Part shown: piece after piece, positions 60,599 to 64,000 of the stretch
How the letters are laid out: every line of letters begins with the position of its first letter
Position numbering within the stretch: position 1 is the stretch's first letter
From: Peredibacter starrii
GTDB taxonomy: Bacteria > Bdellovibrionota > Bacteriovoracia > Bacteriovoracales > Bacteriovoracaceae
Direction: 5' to 3'
Length of the DNA: 64,000 nt
Assembly: GCF_034259205.1 (NCBI RefSeq)
Contig: NZ_CP139487.1
Coordinates: forward strand, 1,364,001 to 1,428,000
Made by a program: the position numbers and the translations under genes
Notes under the pieces: model-generated
Databases searched by the model: none
What the model was told of the DNA's origin: nothing
The model's input: only the letters and a program-made list of their open reading frames with translations

Positions 60599-60611
60599 GA
60601 TAGTTCCTTTT

Positions 60612-60694
60612 GTATACTGGGTTCTCTTTATAGACTGATCCTAACATGCTATTTTGAATTGCAAAGATGGCACATTCAATTCACTAGGTATACT
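60612..60694. promoter_or_regulatory. GTATACT boxes between the DoxX-like and HxlR genes
   Basis: GTATACT at 60612-60618 and again at 60688-60694, one at each end of the divergent space. HxlR-type regulators bind short palindromes of TACT/AGTA type, so these are reasonable operators; the evidence is thin. Confidence 0.3.
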
Positions 60695-60705
60695 CGAGGG
60701 AACCA

Positions 60706-61095
60706 ATGGCTAAAACAATCACGATCCCAGGATATGATCCCCAAAAATGTGAACTTAGAAGTTTCATAGATAGAGTCGCGGACAAGTGGTCTTTGATGAT
60801 CATCAGTTTGCTCGCCAATTCTCCAGACGAGAAGGCGCGGTTCTCTGACCTTAAAAAGTCAATTCCTGGTATTTCCCAAAGAATGTTAACGACCACTCTT
60901 AGGAATCTCGAAAGAGATGGCCTGGTTAATCGTGAAGTCTTTGCTGAAGTGCCTCCACGAGTGGAATATCAATTAACGAAGTTAGGTAAAAACCTGAAAG
61001 TTCCAGTTGGCCAACTCATGGCATGGATTGAAGGTAATTGGGGAACGATTAAGAAGTCGCGGGAAAAATTTGATTTGAAAGCGAGTAGAAGTTAG
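60706..61095 (+). CDS. HxlR-family regulator
   Basis: 129 residues. Winged helix with CELRSFIDRVADKWSLMIISLL and FSDLKKSIPGISQRMLTTTLRNLERDGLVNREVFAEVPPRVEYQLT, the HxlR pattern. An early Cys (residue about 13) is the position used for redox or electrophile sensing in many members. Divergent from the DoxX-like gene, its likely target. AGGGAACC precedes the ATG. Confidence 0.9.
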   Translation: MAKTITIPGYDPQKCELRSFIDRVADKWSLMIISLLANSPDEKARFSDLKKSIPGISQRMLTTTLRNLERDGLVNREVFAEVPPRVEYQLTKLGKNLKVPVGQLMAWIEGNWGTIKKSREKFDLKASRS

Positions 61096-61276
61096 ATGGT
61101 TATATGAATCGCTCCTGTTCTACTCATCACTAGGACTTATTGATGTGATAGAAATCCTTAGTAAAATTATGAGGATTATGAAAGGCATCAATCAAGAGCT
61201 ATGCTGTCTGAAATTAGTGCGACTTGCCCAAACTCCCTCACACTAGAAGAATAGTGGAAAAATAAGGGGTTCCTTT

Positions 61277-62425
61277 ATGCAAATCAATTCTAGAGAAGAA
61301 AAACATTTTGCGAAAAGTGAAGAAGCGAAGCCGCTGAGAATTAAAGACGCTGAAGGGAGCTATCTCATCAGTGAAGAAGGAAAGCGGTATATCGATTTCA
61401 GCTCTGGTTGGTGCGTAGGAAATTTAGGCTGGAAGCATCCACAGATTGATGAGGCCATCCGAAACTTTAAAGGACCTACATACATCTATCCTCATTTTGA
61501 ATACGAACCTTGGTTCGAGCTTGCAAGTCTTTTGTCAGAGATAACTCCGGGGAAATTAACAAAGTGTTTTCGGGCCACAGGTGGAACTGAAGCAGTGGAA
61601 ATTGCACTTCAGGCAGCAATGGCCCATACGGGAAGGCAAGAGTTCATCGCAATTGATGGGGCCTATCACGGGAACTCGATTGCGACTCAAGGTTTAGTGG
61701 GAGATTCGCCGTTCTTTAATTGGAAAAAATTAAAGCCACCTCTCACGGAAGAAAGTCTCAATGATTTGGAAAAGCTACTCAAGGGCAAAAAAGTGGCCGC
61801 CTTCATCATGGAACCCGTGAGCATGAATTTGGATGTGATGATTCCAAAAGCCGCATTCATGCAGGGAATGCAAGAGCTCTGTCGAAAGTACGGCACGCTT
61901 ATCATCATGGATGAAGTCGCAACTGGTTTCGGGCGAACAGGCAAACTCTTCGCTACAGAATATTTTGATATCGAGCCTGATATCATGTGTATTGCGAAGG
62001 CCCTCTCAGCTGGAGCTGCTCCCATTGGTGCCACTCTCTTGAATAAAGAAGTAGGGAAGTCGATGCAAGAGGAAAATTACCCTTATTCCACTTACGGGTG
62101 GCATCCTCTGAGTGTGGCCGCGGCGATCGCAAGTGTGCGCTTCTTTCAAAAGCATTGGGACGAATTACAGGTTAATATTCAATTCATGAATGAATACTTC
62201 CAACAAAGATTCTCTCAGATGGAATTCAAAAAAACTCCAAAGATGAATATTATGGGCATGGCCATGCATCTGGATTTTGGGAAGTCAGATTATGGCGAGA
62301 AAGTGACGGAAAGGGCCTTCAAGAAAGGTCTAATCCTTGCGGAAGGCACGACTCTGTTTCCGGCCCTTGATATCGATTTTGAGACTGCTAAGGCGGGGTT
62401 GGATATACTGGAGAAGAGTTTGTAA
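61277..62425 (+). CDS. Class III aminotransferase
   Basis: 382 residues. PLP-fold marks: YIDFSSGWCVGNLGWKHP, FRATGGTEAVEIALQAA, the acidic cofactor residue in IIMDEVATGFGRTG, the PLP Lys in MCIAKALSAGAAP and STYGWHPLSVAAA. Shorter at the N-terminus than many omega-aminotransferases (usually about 430). AGGGGTTCC before the ATG. Its stop overlaps a short frame that is cut by the tmRNA copy. Confidence 0.88.
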   Translation: MQINSREEKHFAKSEEAKPLRIKDAEGSYLISEEGKRYIDFSSGWCVGNLGWKHPQIDEAIRNFKGPTYIYPHFEYEPWFELASLLSEITPGKLTKCFRATGGTEAVEIALQAAMAHTGRQEFIAIDGAYHGNSIATQGLVGDSPFFNWKKLKPPLTEESLNDLEKLLKGKKVAAFIMEPVSMNLDVMIPKAAFMQGMQELCRKYGTLIIMDEVATGFGRTGKLFATEYFDIEPDIMCIAKALSAGAAPIGATLLNKEVGKSMQEENYPYSTYGWHPLSVAAAIASVRFFQKHWDELQVNIQFMNEYFQQRFSQMEFKKTPKMNIMGMAMHLDFGKSDYGEKVTERAFKKGLILAEGTTLFPALDIDFETAKAGLDILEKSL

Positions 62426-62547
62426 TGATGAGTCCTACTTATTTCTTTCTAAAGCACTTCGAAACCGAAGGATTTACACCTGTTCGCTTCTCCTGCCACT
62501 TGCTTGCTCAGAGATTGGGAAGTAGCCTGAGGGGCCAGCACCGATAA
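62425..62547 (+). pseudogene. Short frame cut by the tmRNA copy
   Basis: ATG ATG overlaps the aminotransferase stop (TAATG). It reads MMSPTYFFLKHFETEGFTPV then RFSCHLLAQRLGSSL and then runs into the tmRNA copy at 62527, ending at 62547. The coupled start and coding look suggest a gene truncated when that copy arrived. Could also be chance. Confidence 0.3.
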
Positions 62548-62733
62548 CAAAAAGCTGGTAAAGAGGTTGGGTGAAATCTCGGAAATCTAAATCACCGGGA
62601 GATTTGGCGTGAAACTCTTTAAAAACAACGACTGTCTGCTAGTTCAGTAAAGATCAGAAATAGTATCAGTACTAACTTACTGGAGCCGCACGTGGGACTC
62701 TCTACTGGAAAGTCTTTCGGACGTGGGTTCGAT
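62527..62733 (+). ncRNA. Partial tmRNA copy (3' part, not functional)
   Basis: 207 bases, colinear without gaps with 41508-41714 and with four mismatches seen. It lacks the 5' half, the tag sequence and the last 17 bases (acceptor end and CCA), so it cannot work as a tmRNA. The repeat stops exactly where the 17-bp integration core begins. Remnant of an earlier integration or duplication. Confidence 0.85.
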
Positions 62734-62740
62734 GACGAGG

Positions 62741-62775
62741 ACGGGATGCCCGAGGCTGCGAGCGAAGATGGTAAG
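62741..62775. repeat. GC-rich dispersed element, copy near the tmRNA fragment
   Basis: GACGGGATGCCCGAGGCTGC followed by GAGCGAAGATGG, a piece shared with the block at 60205 (GCGGGATGCCCGA). Borders the tmRNA copy on one side and a tRNA fragment on the other. Confidence 0.35.
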
Positions 62776-62783
62776 CTGGGGTC

Positions 62784-62811
62784 GGCGGTTCAATTCCGCC
62801 CGTTGTTACCA
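62784..62811 (+). tRNA. tRNA 3' fragment (T-arm, acceptor strand, CCA)
   Basis: T-stem GGCGG, loop TTCAATT and CCGCC, then a 7-base acceptor strand CGTTGTT, discriminator A and CCA: exactly the spacing of a tRNA 3' end. There is no matching 5' half (an AACAACG start) in the preceding 80 bases, so it is an orphan fragment, as left by integration into a tRNA. Confidence 0.6.
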
Positions 62812-62996
62812 TTGGAGCGAGTTCATCGAAGCGGTGGAGGCGCGGAGACATTCCCATCACTAAAAATTTCAGACGGTGCCCAAACTAATTGAAAACATTA
62901 CTGCTTCTCACACACTCGTAAGGGCGTGTGGCAGAAATGTGGCAAGAAAAGAAATCTTAAGTAAATTCACAATAATAAAATGTCGATAAATCTATA
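62812..62996. other. Non-coding, with GC-rich remnant
   Basis: GCGGTGGAGGCGCGG and GACATTCCCATCAC at 62831-62855 resemble the block near 57165 (GCGGAGGCGACACTCCCACC). The rest, up to the next small gene, shows nothing further. Confidence 0.35.
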
Positions 62997-63245
62997 ATGC
63001 TAAGACGGATTATCCTTAAAATATTTAGGGTTTATATTATCGTTGATAAAAAGAGTGAGAGCTTCACCTTCGTTCACTATTTAGTAATAGTCGCCATTTC
63101 AGCAGTCGTTACAGCAAGTATAAAGAGGTTCGTTACTCAAGGTCATATTTTTGATAAAAGGCCTGCAAGCTATATTATTTACGATGTTGTGGAACCTCAA
63201 ATCTCACTGCCTATTCATGAGCAACTAAGACAATATGATGATTAG
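62997..63245 (+). CDS. Small membrane protein, 82 aa
   Basis: A frame of 82 residues with one or two weak hydrophobic segments (IILKIFRVYIIV near the start, VHYLVIVAISAVVTASI in the middle). No good ribosome site. AT-rich like its surroundings. It could be a chance frame; function unknown. Confidence 0.35.
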   Translation: MLRRIILKIFRVYIIVDKKSESFTFVHYLVIVAISAVVTASIKRFVTQGHIFDKRPASYIIYDVVEPQISLPIHEQLRQYDD

Positions 63246-63346
63246 AGATCGTTTCTTAATTAAGAAATGGGTTTAGCACGATGCTACTTAAAGCCATGAA
63301 GACCATTTTCTGTAAAAGGCGACTTTAACTTTTTAAGTGATAGATA

Positions 63347-64000
63347 ATGAATCGACTTATAAAACAAATTGTTTACCTCTATCTTAGAGAAAATAGAAAG
63401 CGAAAAAAGCTTAACGAGGTTGGATGCTTTAGATCACTTCACACTGCTCTTCGTAAAAAGCCGGGTATTGTTGTTAAAGAATATCATGCAAAATCGTATG
63501 TAAAATTTTCGATTCAAGATACTAACTTTAAGAAAATAAAAAAATATGGCAAATGCGAGCTGTCTGACCTTGTTATCATATCTTTTTCATCTAAAAAGCA
63601 GCATCCAGTTAAGATAACATTTCTTCAAGCTAAAATTACCAAAAATAGTATCTCCCATGCGAAAAGGTATAAACACAAGTACTCTGTAGATCATACGCAA
63701 TGGGATCTTTTACATAATCGTCCTTCTGTGAAGCCGACAGGACAAATTAAAAATAAAGTTCCATCAACAATACTTTCTAATGCTGTTTATCCATCTATTG
63801 GTTCATATGGTTTTTTTATTCCAGAAAGTAATGGGAAAGATGCTGGATTCAGTTTTTTCAGTTCAGCCATATTAAGACCCGTGAAAGCGATTTGTGGAAA
63901 AGCGGGTCAGGTCACTGTACAGATGGGTAAAAACAGAAAAACAAATCCAGATGAAACAAACTATTGTTGTTGTTTATCCATTTTTTTAGAAAATTTATTT
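63347..64000 (+). CDS. Hypothetical protein, cut by right edge
   Basis: Open frame of 218 codons still running at the window end. It starts at ATG 63347 (MNRLIKQIVYLYLRENRKRK) without a clear ribosome site. AT-rich codons, many Lys and Ile, unlike the backbone genes, so probably transferred. CELSDLVIISF followed by KITFLQAKITKN has the spacing of a restriction-enzyme-like D...(E/Q)xK core, but that is a guess. It contains CCCLSI near the visible end. Confidence 0.55.
   Translation, partial: MNRLIKQIVYLYLRENRKRKKLNEVGCFRSLHTALRKKPGIVVKEYHAKSYVKFSIQDTNFKKIKKYGKCELSDLVIISFSSKKQHPVKITFLQAKITKNSISHAKRYKHKYSVDHTQWDLLHNRPSVKPTGQIKNKVPSTILSNAVYPSIGSYGFFIPESNGKDAGFSFFSSAILRPVKAICGKAGQVTVQMGKNRKTNPDETNYCCCLSIFLENLF

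Noticed and set aside
57193-62425. Calling the right-hand accessory genes part of the same integrated element
   Set aside because: The 17-bp repeat at 57032-57048 closes the element earlier and no integrase lies to the right; kept as a separate stretch.
62734-62811. A complete tRNA gene at the tmRNA fragment
   Set aside because: No 5' acceptor strand, D-arm or anticodon arm can be formed; only the 3' end is present.

Overview
The window looks like chromosomal DNA of a Gram-negative predatory-type bacterium of the Bdellovibrionota/Bacteriovoracia kind. This is inferred from the moderately AT-rich composition, the many secreted or lipoprotein hypotheticals, an orphan CheX, a RAYT-like transposase and the gene style. 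No rRNA or marker gene fixes the species.

Bases 1 to about 41,250 are backbone. They hold a large Cys-rich secreted protein running off the left edge; a small metal-flavoured cluster (His-rich secreted peptide, HvfC-like protein, CopZ-type chaperone); a trehalose block (MscS channel, fused OtsA-OtsB, divergent GH15 hydrolase); a RAYT-like transposase; TrxC; a MASE1-PAS histidine kinase; a ZIP transporter; SelO; PPK2 and an ATP-grasp enzyme; a pirin-OsmC-pirin operon; CheX; a secreted protein with a GGDEF-like domain; a secreted metalloprotease; a 596-residue collagen-like protein; a YqjE/YqjD-like envelope operon; an AlkB-like oxygenase; a TetR gene divergent from a metallo-hydrolase operon; and a run of exported hydrolases.

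At 41,364-41,731 lies a complete tmRNA gene. Its last 17 bases are repeated at 57,032-57,048, which marks attL and attR of a 15.3-kb integrated element. The element carries an XRE regulator, an in-frame chimera of an integrase N-terminus with the C-terminal half of a VirD4/TraD-like coupling protein, a Replic_Relax protein, a 128-bp inverted repeat that is an oriT or origin candidate, SSB, an excisionase-like protein, a tyrosine integrase, an AbiE toxin-antitoxin pair with twin operators, and a signalling cargo: two copies of a [double-RecA KaiC-like ATPase + receiver] gene pair, a further receiver, a decayed receiver and two histidine kinases.

From 57,049 to about 62,860 is a second accessory stretch without an integrase (AraC regulator, NAD-dependent epimerase, RidA, DUF1697, DoxX-like protein, HxlR, class III aminotransferase). 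It ends in a 207-bp, about 98% identical copy of the tmRNA 3' part that stops exactly where the 17-bp core should begin, followed by an orphan tRNA 3' end. The tmRNA locus therefore looks like a repeatedly used integration hot spot. The last gene, cut by the right edge, is an unrecognised protein.

The most unusual items are the duplicated KaiC-like/receiver modules in a mobile island, the integrase-coupling-protein chimera with its neighbouring giant hairpin, the exported GGDEF-like protein, the HvfC-like/His-peptide pair without its usual DUF692 enzyme, and several genes whose ribosome-binding sites sit inside perfect or near-perfect hairpins.
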